Below, in pieces: positions 56,263-64,000 of a stretch of 64,000 bases of DNA (positions are counted from its first letter, which is position 1; each line of letters starts with the position of its first letter). The notes beneath the pieces are model-generated. The model saw nothing but the letters and a program-made list of their open reading frames with translations. It did not search any database and was not told the DNA's origin. Origin of the DNA: Palsa-504 sp963806335 (GTDB lineage Bacteria > Actinomycetota > Actinomycetes > Streptosporangiales > Streptosporangiaceae). Location: assembly GCA_963806335.1 (NCBI GenBank), contig CAWDXO010000006.1:310001-374000 (forward strand), given 5' to 3'. The position numbers and the translations under genes are program-made.

Positions 56263-56331
56263 CTTACGGCATGGCGGGCTCCCCGCGAAAACCATTAGGC
56301 ACCCGGTTCGCCCGGTCCGCATAGTGGGGAT

Positions 56332-57339
56332 ATGCGCGTGACGTTCCCTCGGCGGCCTGACCACCAGCGCGATTACGCGCTAGTCGAATGGGACGACGGA
56401 ACCGCCGGCCGGCGGTACGGCGGGCCGGCCGGGCCGCGCCTGCCACACGACATCGTCCTGCTGGTGGTCGAGCGCGAGCTGCGCATCCGCGACGGCCTCT
56501 GGGGCGGCATCGCCGCGGGCCTGGCTCTCGACCGCGGGCCGGGCCGGCGGGCCGAACTGCTCGCGGACCTGGTGTCGAGCGCCGCGGCGCTGGACCACCT
56601 GACCCCGGCCACGATCGGGCGGCTGGCCGAGGCCAGGCTGTCCGTCCTACCGGACGCCGCCGCCGACCCGGCCGCGATCGCCGTGGCCGCGCGGGCGCTG
56701 CAGGTGGAGGCGGCGCGCTGGGCCCGGCTCCGGGTCGGCGAGGAGCTCTGCTACGAATGGCCGGCCCGGTTGTGCTTCCGGCCACCGGACCACGAGCATG
56801 GGCGGATGGACGCTCGCCCGGATGAGGTTATCTCTCGCGGCGCGGTCACCTTGCGGCGCTGGCGTCCGGACGACCTCGAGGCCGTGCTGGCGGCCGTGAC
56901 CGACTCGGCCGGTCACCTGAGCCCGTGGCTGTCCTGGGCGGCCGGCTACCGCCGGGAGTCGGCGGATGCGTTCCTGGCCAGGACCGCCCGGGAGTGGGCG
57001 GACGGCACGGCCTACGGCTACGCGATCACCACCGGGGGCGTCCTGGCCGGCGGCATCGGCCTGATGGCGAGGATCGGGCCGGGCGGACTGGAGATCGGCT
57101 ACTGGGTGCACCAGGCTTACGCCCGCCGCGGCCTGGCTACCGCGGCCGCCGCGGCCCTGGTGGAGCAGGCGTTCCGGCTGCCCGGCGTGCAACGGGTGGA
57201 GATCGTGCACGACGAGCTGAACGTCGCCAGCGGCGGGATACCGCGCAAGCTCGGCTTCACCGAGGTCGAGCGGCGCCCCATGGATGTCCCTGGGCTGGCC
57301 GGCACCGGCGTCGGCGTGGTGTGGCGGATGGTCCGGTAG
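56332..57339 (+). CDS. Hypothetical domain fused to a GNAT acetyltransferase
   Basis: 335 residues that look like two proteins joined. Residues 1-155 (VTFPRRPDHQRDYALVEWDD, LPHDIVLLVVERELRIRDGL, ALQVEAARWARLRVGEELCY) resemble an actinobacterial hypothetical usually encoded alone. Residues 165-335 are a RimJ/RimL-type acetyltransferase (VTLRRWRPDDLEAVLAAV, IGYWVHQAYARRGLATAAAA, KLGFTEVERRP). There is no stop between them; an ATG at 56806 lies where the acetyltransferase would normally start. Either a true fusion or two genes whose stop was lost. Confidence 0.82.
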   Translation: MRVTFPRRPDHQRDYALVEWDDGTAGRRYGGPAGPRLPHDIVLLVVERELRIRDGLWGGIAAGLALDRGPGRRAELLADLVSSAAALDHLTPATIGRLAEARLSVLPDAAADPAAIAVAARALQVEAARWARLRVGEELCYEWPARLCFRPPDHEHGRMDARPDEVISRGAVTLRRWRPDDLEAVLAAVTDSAGHLSPWLSWAAGYRRESADAFLARTAREWADGTAYGYAITTGGVLAGGIGLMARIGPGGLEIGYWVHQAYARRGLATAAAAALVEQAFRLPGVQRVEIVHDELNVASGGIPRKLGFTEVERRPMDVPGLAGTGVGVVWRMVR

Positions 57340-57350
57340 CGTAGGCCGGC

Positions 57351-57812
57351 ATGGGATACGGGCAAGCGAACCAGACGGATCGCGAGATGATGACACTGGC
57401 TCTCGCCCAGGCGCGGGTCAGCCTGGAGTCCGGCGGCGTGCCGGTGGGGGCGGTGCTCGCGGCCGGCGGTCAGGTCATCGCGGCCGGGCACAACGAGCGC
57501 GTACAGCGCGGCGATCCGGTGGCGCACGGCGAGATCGCCTGCCTGCGTAACGCCGGCCGGCAGCCTTCCTACGCCGGCACGACCTTGTACACCACGCTCT
57601 CTCCCTGCCAGATGTGCAGCGGGGCGATCCTGCTGTTCCAGATTCCCCGGGTGGTCGTCGGTGAAGCGGAGACCTTCGAGGGTGACCTCGGCTTCCTGGC
57701 CGATCGCGGCGTGGAGATCGTGCTGCTCGACGACGAGGGCTGCGTGGCCGCCATGAGTGAGTTCCAGCGGCGCTACCCCGAAGTCTGGAGCGAGGACATC
57801 GGCGGCCGCTGA
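57351..57812 (+). CDS. Cytosine-deaminase-like nucleoside deaminase
   Basis: 153 residues. Zinc-dependent deaminase with the yeast-cytosine-deaminase type signature: AHGEIACLRNAGR (zinc His and catalytic Glu) and LYTTLSPCQMCSGAILLFQI (two zinc cysteines), IPRVVVGEAETF. It deaminates cytosine or an analogue; TadA-like tRNA editing is less likely given the C-terminus. ATG 57351, 11 bases after the GNAT fusion stop. It lies just upstream of the cox genes but may be unrelated. Confidence 0.88.
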   Translation: MGYGQANQTDREMMTLALAQARVSLESGGVPVGAVLAAGGQVIAAGHNERVQRGDPVAHGEIACLRNAGRQPSYAGTTLYTTLSPCQMCSGAILLFQIPRVVVGEAETFEGDLGFLADRGVEIVLLDDEGCVAAMSEFQRRYPEVWSEDIGGR

Positions 57813-57872
57813 GCTGGGTGCCGTCGCACCCCCGGTTTGCGTAAATAGCCGGGCAGACCGAATGATGCTTAC

Positions 57873-58751
57873 ATGCAGGTTCCGTCGCAGGTCGAGTACG
57901 AGCGGGCCACCAGCGTCGACCATGCGCTGTCGTTGCTGAGCAGGCCGGAAACCCGCGTCGTCGCGGGCGGCCACAGCCTTATCCCGATGATGAAGCTGCG
58001 GCTGGCCCAGCCCGAGGTTCTCGTCGACATCAACGAGCTGGCCGAACTCGCCGGCATCAGGCGCGAAGGCGACCAGCTGTGCATCGGCGCCCTGGCCCGG
58101 CACGCGGACCTGCTCTCCTGCGCCCTCGCGGGTGAGCACTTCCCGATCTTCCACGACGCCGAGCGCGTCGTGGCGGACCCGATCGTGCGGCTGTGGGGCA
58201 CCGTGGGCGGGTCGCTGTGCCAGGCCGATCCGTCGGAGGACCTGTCCGCGGCGTTCGCGGCGGCGCGCGCGACGGCGGTCATCCGGGGCCGGGACGGCGA
58301 CCGATTGGTCCCGGTGCGGGAATTTCACCTGGGTCCATACGAGACGGTCATCGGCCGGGGCGAGCTGCTGGCCGAGGTCCGGGTGCCGGTGATTCCCGGC
58401 ACCGGAAGCGCGTATGAGAAGGTCGCCCGGCGGGCCGGCGACTGGTCGGTGGCCGCCGCCGGGGCGGTGCTGCGGCTGAGCGGCGAGCCGGGGCAGCCCG
58501 TCGTGACCTCCGCCGGCATCGGCCTGACCGCGGTGGGGGCCGAGCACTTCGTCGCCGCCGAGGCCGAAGAATTCCTCCGCGGGCGTCCCGCCGACGCCGA
58601 GAGCTTCGCGGCAGCCGGCGCGATCGCCGCCGGGCATTGCCACCCGATCGCCGACCAGCGCGGACCAGTGGACTACAAACGGCACCTGGTCGCCGAGCTC
58701 ACGGCCCGCGCGCTGCGGCGGGCCGCCGCCCGGGCGAACCTGGAGGCATGA
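57873..58751 (+). CDS. coxM: CO dehydrogenase medium (FAD) subunit
   Basis: 292 residues. Binds FAD and passes electrons from the iron-sulfur subunit to the respiratory chain. FAD loops RVVAGGHSLIPMMKLRLAQP and LWGTVGGSLCQADPSEDLSA, then RGELLAEVRVPVIPG and the C-terminal RGPVDYKRHLVAELTARAL. First gene of coxM-S-L-D-E; a 4-base overlap (ATGA) leads into coxS. ATG 57873 with a weak ribosome-binding site. Confidence 0.92.
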   Translation: MQVPSQVEYERATSVDHALSLLSRPETRVVAGGHSLIPMMKLRLAQPEVLVDINELAELAGIRREGDQLCIGALARHADLLSCALAGEHFPIFHDAERVVADPIVRLWGTVGGSLCQADPSEDLSAAFAAARATAVIRGRDGDRLVPVREFHLGPYETVIGRGELLAEVRVPVIPGTGSAYEKVARRAGDWSVAAAGAVLRLSGEPGQPVVTSAGIGLTAVGAEHFVAAEAEEFLRGRPADAESFAAAGAIAAGHCHPIADQRGPVDYKRHLVAELTARALRRAAARANLEA

Positions 58752-59245
58752 GCATGCGGGTCGCGGTGACCGTGAACGGCACCGAGTACGCGCGCGAGGT
58801 GGAGCCGCGGCTGCTGCTCATTCACTTTCTCCGCGACGAGCTGGGCCTGACCGGCAGCCACTGGGGCTGCGACACGTCGAACTGCGGCAGCTGCGTGGTC
58901 TGGCTGGACGGCAGGCCGGTCAAGTCCTGTACGGTCCTCGCGGCCATGGCCGACGGGCGCGCGGTGCGGACCGTCGAGGGCCTGGAGACCGACGGCCGGC
59001 TCGACCCGGTGCAGGAAGGATTTATCGAGTGCCACGGCCTGCAGTGCGGTTTCTGCACCCCCGGCATGATGATGACCGCGCGCTGGCTGCTGGACCACGA
59101 CCCCGATCCGGCCGAGGCCGATATCCGCGAGGCGATTTCCGGCCAGATCTGCCGGTGCACCGGCTATGAGAACATCGTCCGGTCGGTCCGCTGGGCCGCG
59201 AAGCACACCCAAGCCGCCGCCGGCGACGCGGGGGGGCCAGCGTGA
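58748..59245 (+). CDS. coxS: CO dehydrogenase small (2Fe-2S) subunit
   Basis: 165 residues with two [2Fe-2S] clusters: CDTSNCGSCVVWLDG (plant-type cluster) and CGFCTPGMMMTARWL with SGQICRCTGYENIVRSVRWA (second cluster). Carries electrons from the molybdenum site in CoxL to FAD in CoxM. Start ATG 58748 overlaps the coxM TGA; its stop overlaps the coxL GTG. Confidence 0.95.
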   Translation: MSMRVAVTVNGTEYAREVEPRLLLIHFLRDELGLTGSHWGCDTSNCGSCVVWLDGRPVKSCTVLAAMADGRAVRTVEGLETDGRLDPVQEGFIECHGLQCGFCTPGMMMTARWLLDHDPDPAEADIREAISGQICRCTGYENIVRSVRWAAKHTQAAAGDAGGPA

Positions 59246-61626
59246 CCGCGCCCGATGGACCGCCGACGCCGGCGCCGGCCGGCTTCGGGCGGCGGCTGCG
59301 CAAGGAGGATCAGCGGTTCGTCCGCGGCCAGGGCACGTATGTGGACGACGTGCAACTGCCCGGCATGCTGTACGGAGCGGTGCTGCGCAGCCCCCACCCG
59401 CACGCCCGCATCGCGAGCATCGACACCATCGCGGCGGAAGCCCATCCGAAGGTAAAGGCGGTCATCACGGGCGAGACCCTCGCCGCGAGGAACCTGGCCT
59501 GGATGCCGACCCTGTCCGGAGACACCCAGGCCGTGCTGGCCACCGACAAGGTGCGGTTCCAGGGCCAGGAGGTGGCGTTCGTGGTCGCCGAGGACCGCTA
59601 CGCCGCCCGCGACGCCCTGGAACTGATCGACGTGGACTACGAGCCGCTGCCCGCGGTGGTCGACGCGCGCCGCGCGATGGATCCCGGCGCCCCGCTGGTC
59701 CGCGATGACCTGGCCGGGCGGACCGGCAATCACGTCTTCGACTGGGAGACCGGCGACGCGGGCCGCACCGAGGAGGTGTTCCGCGACGCCGAGATAACGG
59801 TCACCCAGGACATGCTTTACCCGCGGGTCCACCCGGCCCCGCTGGAAACCTGCGGCGCGGTCGCGGACTTCGACCGGGTGGCGGGCAAGCTGACGATCTG
59901 GGCCACCACGCAGGCCCCGCACGCGCACCGGACCCTGTACGCGATCATGGCGGGCCTGCCGGAGCACAAGATCAGGGTGATCTCGCCGGATATCGGCGGC
60001 GGGTTCGGCAACAAGGTGCCCATCTATCCTGGCTACCTGTGCGCCGTGGTGGGCTCGATCCTCACCGGCCGGCCGGTGAAGTGGATGGAGGACCGGTCGG
60101 AGAACCTGATGTCCACCTCGTTCGCGCGGGACTTCCACATGCGCGGCGAGCTGGCGGCCAGCCGGGACGGCAAGATCAGGGCGGTGCGGGTGAAGGTGCT
60201 GGCCGATCACGGCGCGTTCAATGGCGCCGCGCAGCCCACCAACTACCCGGCCGGGTTCTTCGGGGTATTCACCGGCTCCTACGACCTGGAGGCCGCGCAC
60301 TGCCAGGTGACCGGTGTGTACACGAACAAGGCGCCGGGCGGGGTCGCGTACGCCTGCTCGTTCCGCATCACCGAGGCGGTCTACCTGGTGGAGCGGATGG
60401 TGGACGTGCTCGCCTTCGAGCTGGGCCGCGATCCCGCCGAGCTGCGGCTGCGCAACCTCCTGCGGCCCGAGCAGTTCCCCTACACCTGCCAGACCGGATG
60501 GGTGTACGACTCCGGCGATTATCCCCGCACGCTGCGCCTGGCCATGGACATGGCCGGCTATGCCGGGCTAAGGAAAGAACAGGAGGCCGAACGGGCCCGC
60601 GGTCAGCTGATGGGAATCGGCGTGAGCTTCTTCACCGAGGCCGTCGGCGCGGGTCCGCGCGAGCACATGGACATCATGGGCCTCGGCATGGCGGACGGCG
60701 TGGAGCTCCGGATCCACCCGACAGGCACCGCGGTGCTCCGGATCTCGGTGCAGACGCAAGGGCAGGGGCACGAGACGACCTTCGCCCAGATCGTCGCAGA
60801 AGAGCTCGGCATTTCCCCCGATGACGTGGAGGTCGTGCACGGCGACACCGACCAGACGCCGTTCGGCCTGGGGACCTACGGGTCCCGCTCGACTCCGGTG
60901 TCCGGCGCGGCGACCGCCGTCGTCGCCAGGAAGGTCCGTGAGCGCGCGCGGATCGTCGCCTCGGCCATGCTCGAAGTCGACCCCGCCGACCTGGAGTGGG
61001 AACGCGGCCGGTGGTTCGTCCGGGGTGACCCGGACTCAGGCCGGACGATCCGTGAGATAGCGCGGGCCGCGCACTCTAACCTGGAGCTGCCCGAAGGCGT
61101 GGAGGGACAGCTGGACGCGAGCTGTGTCTATAACCCGCCCAACCTGACCTATCCCTTCGGCGCCTACATCTGCGTGGTCGACGTGGATCCGGGTACGGGC
61201 GAGGTCCGCGTCCGGCGGTTCATCGCGGTGAACGACTGCGGGGTGCAGATCAACCCGATGATCGTCGAGGGCCAGGTGCACGGCGGGCTCGCGGACGGCA
61301 TCGGGATGGCGCTGATGCAGTCCATCGCCTTCGACGCCGAGGGCAACTGCCTGGGCGGCTCCTTCATGGACTACCTGCTGCCCAGCTCGCTGGAGTGCCC
61401 GTCCTGGGAGCTCGGCGAAACCGTCACCCCGTCGCCGCACCACCCCATCGGCGCCAAGGGGGTGGGCGAGTCCGCCACGGTGGGTTCGCCGCCCGCCGTG
61501 GTCAACGCGGTCATCGACGCGCTGCGCCCGTACGGGGTCAGGCACGCGGACATGCCGCTCACCCCCGCCCAGGTGTGGCGCGCCATCCAGGGCCGCCCCT
61601 TCCGCACCGACCTGGCCATCACCTGA
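59242..61626 (+). CDS. coxL: CO dehydrogenase large (Mo-Cu) subunit, form I
   Basis: 794 residues. Holds the Mo-Cu site where CO is oxidised to CO2. The form I signature AYACSFR is present at residues 369-375 with the copper-ligating Cys372 (form II enzymes have AYRGAGR), so it should be a true CO dehydrogenase. Further motifs: VISPDIGGGFGNKVPIYPGY, QTQGQGHETTFAQIVAEEL and the molybdenum Glu loop GAKGVGESATVGSPPAVVNA. GTG 59242 overlaps the coxS stop. Confidence 0.95.
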   Translation: MTAPDGPPTPAPAGFGRRLRKEDQRFVRGQGTYVDDVQLPGMLYGAVLRSPHPHARIASIDTIAAEAHPKVKAVITGETLAARNLAWMPTLSGDTQAVLATDKVRFQGQEVAFVVAEDRYAARDALELIDVDYEPLPAVVDARRAMDPGAPLVRDDLAGRTGNHVFDWETGDAGRTEEVFRDAEITVTQDMLYPRVHPAPLETCGAVADFDRVAGKLTIWATTQAPHAHRTLYAIMAGLPEHKIRVISPDIGGGFGNKVPIYPGYLCAVVGSILTGRPVKWMEDRSENLMSTSFARDFHMRGELAASRDGKIRAVRVKVLADHGAFNGAAQPTNYPAGFFGVFTGSYDLEAAHCQVTGVYTNKAPGGVAYACSFRITEAVYLVERMVDVLAFELGRDPAELRLRNLLRPEQFPYTCQTGWVYDSGDYPRTLRLAMDMAGYAGLRKEQEAERARGQLMGIGVSFFTEAVGAGPREHMDIMGLGMADGVELRIHPTGTAVLRISVQTQGQGHETTFAQIVAEELGISPDDVEVVHGDTDQTPFGLGTYGSRSTPVSGAATAVVARKVRERARIVASAMLEVDPADLEWERGRWFVRGDPDSGRTIREIARAAHSNLELPEGVEGQLDASCVYNPPNLTYPFGAYICVVDVDPGTGEVRVRRFIAVNDCGVQINPMIVEGQVHGGLADGIGMALMQSIAFDAEGNCLGGSFMDYLLPSSLECPSWELGETVTPSPHHPIGAKGVGESATVGSPPAVVNAVIDALRPYGVRHADMPLTPAQVWRAIQGRPFRTDLAIT

Positions 61627-61663
61627 CCGGCGCGGTTGTTGCGCAAAGATAAACTCGCACCTT

Positions 61664-62569
61664 GTGAGCACTGTGATCCACGATCTCGACGAGCGGTTCC
61701 CTCAGGTCGGCGCGCTGTCAGGCGCGCTGGAAAGGGTCGGCTACCTGGCGGGCGACCAACTCGCGTCCGCGCTTTTCCTGGCCGTCCGGATGGGGCAGCC
61801 GATCCTGCTCGAAGGTGAGCCCGGCGTCGGCAAGACCGAAGCCGCCAAGGCCCTGGCGGGCGCCCTGGACACCCCGCTGGTGCGGTTGCAGTGCTACGAG
61901 GGCATCGCGGCCTCCGAGGCGCTGTACGAATGGAACTATCCACGTCAGCTGCTCGCCATCAGGCTCGCCGAGGCGGCCGGCGAGCACATCAGGGACAAGG
62001 ACCTGTTTACCCGGGAGTACCTGCTGGCACGGCCGCTGCTGACCGCCCTGCTGCACCCCGGGCCGCGCCCCGCGGTCCTGCTCATCGACGAGGTCGACCG
62101 GGCCGACGATGAGTTCGAGGCGTTCCTGTTCGAGCTGCTGGCCGAGTCGGCGGTCACGATACCCGAGCTCGGCACCCAGCAGGCGCTGCTGCCGCCGGTC
62201 ACCGTGCTGACCTCGAACCGGACCAGGGACCTGCATGACGCGCTCAAACGGCGCTGCCTGTACCACTGGATCGCCTACCCGGACACCGCCCGCGTCGCGG
62301 AGATCGTCAGGCGCCGGGTGGCGACGTCGGACGAGCGGCTGGCCGGGCAGATCGCGACCGCGGTCGGCCGGCTGCGCGGCCTCGACCTCACCAAGCCGCC
62401 GGGTATCTCGGAGGCGATCAGCTGGGCCTTCGCGCTGAGCGTATTCGGCGCGCAGGAGCTTTCCCCGGGCATCGCCGACCAGACCCTGAGCACCGTGCTG
62501 AAGTACCCGGAAGACGAGGAAACGGTGCGCCAGGCCGGGCTGGCGTCGGTGGTCGGCCGCATTGACTGA
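61664..62569 (+). CDS. coxD: CoxD MoxR-type AAA+ ATPase
   Basis: 301 residues. Walker A LEGEPGVGKTEAAKALAGAL, Walker B PAVLLIDEVDRADDEFEAFL and sensor ELLAESAVTIPELGTQ, VTVLTSNRTRDLHDALKRRC. CoxD is an ATPase needed to insert copper and sulfur in the Mo-Cu cofactor. GTG start 61664, 37 bases after coxL. Overlaps coxE by 8 bases. Confidence 0.92.
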   Translation: MSTVIHDLDERFPQVGALSGALERVGYLAGDQLASALFLAVRMGQPILLEGEPGVGKTEAAKALAGALDTPLVRLQCYEGIAASEALYEWNYPRQLLAIRLAEAAGEHIRDKDLFTREYLLARPLLTALLHPGPRPAVLLIDEVDRADDEFEAFLFELLAESAVTIPELGTQQALLPPVTVLTSNRTRDLHDALKRRCLYHWIAYPDTARVAEIVRRRVATSDERLAGQIATAVGRLRGLDLTKPPGISEAISWAFALSVFGAQELSPGIADQTLSTVLKYPEDEETVRQAGLASVVGRID

Positions 62570-63773
62570 GCTCCGCTCGACGGCGGACGTCGCGTCGCTG
62601 GCGGCCGGGCTGGGGACCGCACTGCATTCCGCCGGGCTCCCGGTAGGACCCGACCGCTGCGAGCGGCTGGCCCGGGCCGTCACGGTGATGGGCGCCCGCT
62701 CCCTGACCGAGCTTCGCGCCTGCGCCCTGGCCACCATGGTGTCCGACCCGGGCCAGATGAGCACCTTCGACCGGGTATTCGCGGCGCTGTTCGGCACCCC
62801 GTCGCCGTTCGCCGACCAGCCGCCGCCCGCCGACTCCGCCTTCCGCTCCGATGACCAGGACCGCGGCCCGCAGCCGGTCACCAGGGACCAGGCGGATCCG
62901 GATGGCTGGCCATCCGGTACGCACATCGCCGAGGCCGACCCGGCCTCGGCCGACGGCGACGAACCGGTGGCCGAGGCGCCGGCTATGCGCCGGGTGGCCT
63001 CGGCCGCCGAGCGGCTGCGCGGGCGGGACTTCACCCAGCTGTCGGCCGCCGAACTGCAGGAGCTCGTGACGCTCATGCGCGAGCTGAGCCTGTCCGTTCC
63101 GCCCCGGCGCACCCGCAGGTACCGGTCGGCCCGGGACGGTAAGCGGCCCGACCTCCGCCGCACCTTGCGCCAGGCGCGGCGTACCGGCGGCGAGGCGATC
63201 CGGTTCGCGCGCCGGGCGCCGCGGGTCAAGCCGCGCCGCCTCATCGTGCTCTGCGATATCTCCGGCTCCATGGAGCCTTACGCCCGCGCGCTGCTGATGC
63301 TCCTTTACTGCCTCAACGGCGGCCAGATCCGCGCCGGCCAGAACCGGCCCGAGGTATTCAGCTTCGCGACCCGGCTGACCAGGCTGACGCCGGCCCTGGC
63401 CGCGGCCAGCCCGGACACGATGCTGGCCCAGGCGGGCGAGGCGGCACCCGACTGGTCGGGCGGAACCAGGATCGGCGCCGCGGTCAAGGAGTTCAATGAC
63501 CGCTACGGCTGCCGCGGCATGGCCCGGGGCGCGGTCGTCCTCATCATCTCCGACGGCTGGGAGACCGGTGATCCCGAGTTGCTCGGCGCGCAGATGGCGA
63601 GGCTATCCCGGGTCGCGCACCGGATCGTGTGGGCGAATCCCCGGACCCAGTCTCCCCGGTACCGCCCGGAGGTGGGCGGCATGGCCGCCGCCTGGCCGTA
63701 CTGCGACGCCGTGGTGAGCGCGCACAACCTCGACGCTCTGGATGACCTCCTGGCCGCGCTCCGCGCCCGCTGA
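62562..63773 (+). CDS. coxE: CoxE von Willebrand A-domain protein
   Basis: 403 residues. vWA domain (about 215-400) with an intact MIDAS motif LIVLCDISGSMEPYARALLM and VLIISDGWETGDPELLGAQM. The N-terminal ~200 residues are a variable, acidic region (FTQLSAAELQELVTLMRELS). It works with CoxD in cofactor maturation and insertion. TTG start 62562 overlaps coxD. Last gene of the visible cox operon; coxF/coxG and later genes are not in the window. Confidence 0.92.
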   Translation: MTELRSTADVASLAAGLGTALHSAGLPVGPDRCERLARAVTVMGARSLTELRACALATMVSDPGQMSTFDRVFAALFGTPSPFADQPPPADSAFRSDDQDRGPQPVTRDQADPDGWPSGTHIAEADPASADGDEPVAEAPAMRRVASAAERLRGRDFTQLSAAELQELVTLMRELSLSVPPRRTRRYRSARDGKRPDLRRTLRQARRTGGEAIRFARRAPRVKPRRLIVLCDISGSMEPYARALLMLLYCLNGGQIRAGQNRPEVFSFATRLTRLTPALAAASPDTMLAQAGEAAPDWSGGTRIGAAVKEFNDRYGCRGMARGAVVLIISDGWETGDPELLGAQMARLSRVAHRIVWANPRTQSPRYRPEVGGMAAAWPYCDAVVSAHNLDALDDLLAALRAR

Positions 63774-63807
63774 CCGCCGGTCCCGGGTGGGGCGGCGGTC
63801 AGCGGGC
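63765..63807 (+). terminator. Terminator of the cox operon
   Basis: GCCCGCTGACCGCCG (63765-63779) pairs over 15 bp with 63793-63807, including the coxE stop codon in its left arm. Confidence 0.75.
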
Positions 63808-63855
63808 CCGGGGTAAGCCGCTGGTGCGCAAAGCGGGTGCGCGCCAGCAGTATTG

Positions 63856-63931
63856 CCCCGGGGGGGCGACCCCCCGGGATCCCCCCGATCTTGGGGGGAT
63901 GCCATCCCCCAAACCCCCCTGGGGGCCCAAG
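63856..63931. repeat. Cluster of G/C-run hairpins
   Basis: CCCGGGGGG (63857-63865) with CCCCCCGGG (63870-63878) around loop GCGA, then ATCCCCCC/GGGGGGAT (63879-63900) and further C/G runs through CCCCCTGGGGG. Several structures overlap and compete. May be a transcription end or repeat-element boundary. Confidence 0.5.
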
Positions 63932-63936
63932 GGCCA

Positions 63937-64000
63937 CCATCCACGTCACGTGACCGTGACGTCCATCCACGTCACGTGTCCGTGACGTCACGTGACCGTG
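63937..64000. repeat. 26-bp tandem repeat running off the window
   Basis: CCATCCACGTCACGTGACCG (then TGACGT) at 63937-63962 is repeated with one change (A to T) at 63963-63988, followed by a partial unit CACGTGACCGTG to 64000. Each unit contains the palindrome CACGTG next to TGACGT. The array may continue beyond the window. Confidence 0.75.

Overview
The window is high-GC (about 70%) bacterial chromosome with strong G/C bias at third codon positions, frequent GTG/TTG starts and many ATGA-type gene overlaps. The content points to a soil-type actinomycete (Actinomycetota): an F420-type LLM oxidoreductase, a LysM/transglycosylase secreted protein, an RsbR-S-T stressosome operon, a eukaryote-type topoisomerase IB and an aerobic form I CO dehydrogenase. 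The genus cannot be fixed from the sequence; no rRNA or tRNA gene was seen.

Layout. 1-618: 5' part of a topoisomerase IB gene, minus strand, cut by the window edge. 784-4521: metH behind an S-adenosylhomocysteine riboswitch; the gene carries a one-base frameshift before its activation domain. 4518-7776: TetR-controlled ABC exporter with a palindromic operator candidate. 7797-8576: membrane protein, then a 750-base gene-poor stretch with a dispersed hairpin. 9327-10803: ArsR, SRPBCC and two small genes. 10800-13459: CoA-transferase/aldehyde dehydrogenase pair. 13624-22499: stress block (CsbD, a hydrophobic peptide, a STAS protein, then rsbR-rsbS-rsbT, an ATPase/PP2C, a hybrid kinase, a receiver-PP2C and a PAS-GAF-PP2C). 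22677-27197: small stress-type protein, esterase, ATP-grasp enzyme, repeat peptide ORF and glutamate-cysteine-ligase-like enzyme, a possible uncharacterised amide-ligase pathway. 27455-35190, all minus: EamA transporter with a coding minisatellite, Baeyer-Villiger-type monooxygenase, degenerate arginase homologue, PPOX protein, polyphosphate kinase 2, methyltransferase, frameshifted amidohydrolase. 35298-45784: mostly single genes (Erm-like methyltransferase, LLM oxidoreductase, FrnE with a tiny Cys protein, MtnA, LysM-transglycosylase, MaoC, SixA phosphatase, DUF427, CBS-BON). 45976-57812: acetyl-CoA synthetase, STAS, glyoxalase-fold protein, zinc alcohol dehydrogenase, FtsH, Lgt, a lipoprotein phosphoesterase, YbaK, an unusual GNAT fusion and a cytosine-deaminase-like enzyme. 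57873-63773: coxM-S-L-D-E, form I CO dehydrogenase with its maturation ATPase and vWA protein.

How parts work together. MetH (SAH-sensing leader) and MtnA belong to methionine recycling. The Rsb block forms a complete stressosome-to-phosphatase signalling module, but no sigma factor is encoded in it; the STAS proteins at 14110 and 48227 are plausible targets. The cox genes would let the cell oxidise CO, a common survival trait of soil actinomycetes.

Most unusual elements: a family of 50-52 bp hairpin repeats (8676, 27379, 36180, 44757) whose copies differ by compensatory base-pair changes; the esterase/ATP-grasp/GCL-like cluster; in-frame coding minisatellites; an arginase homologue lacking its two histidine metal ligands; and two genes with single-base frameshifts, which may be assembly errors.
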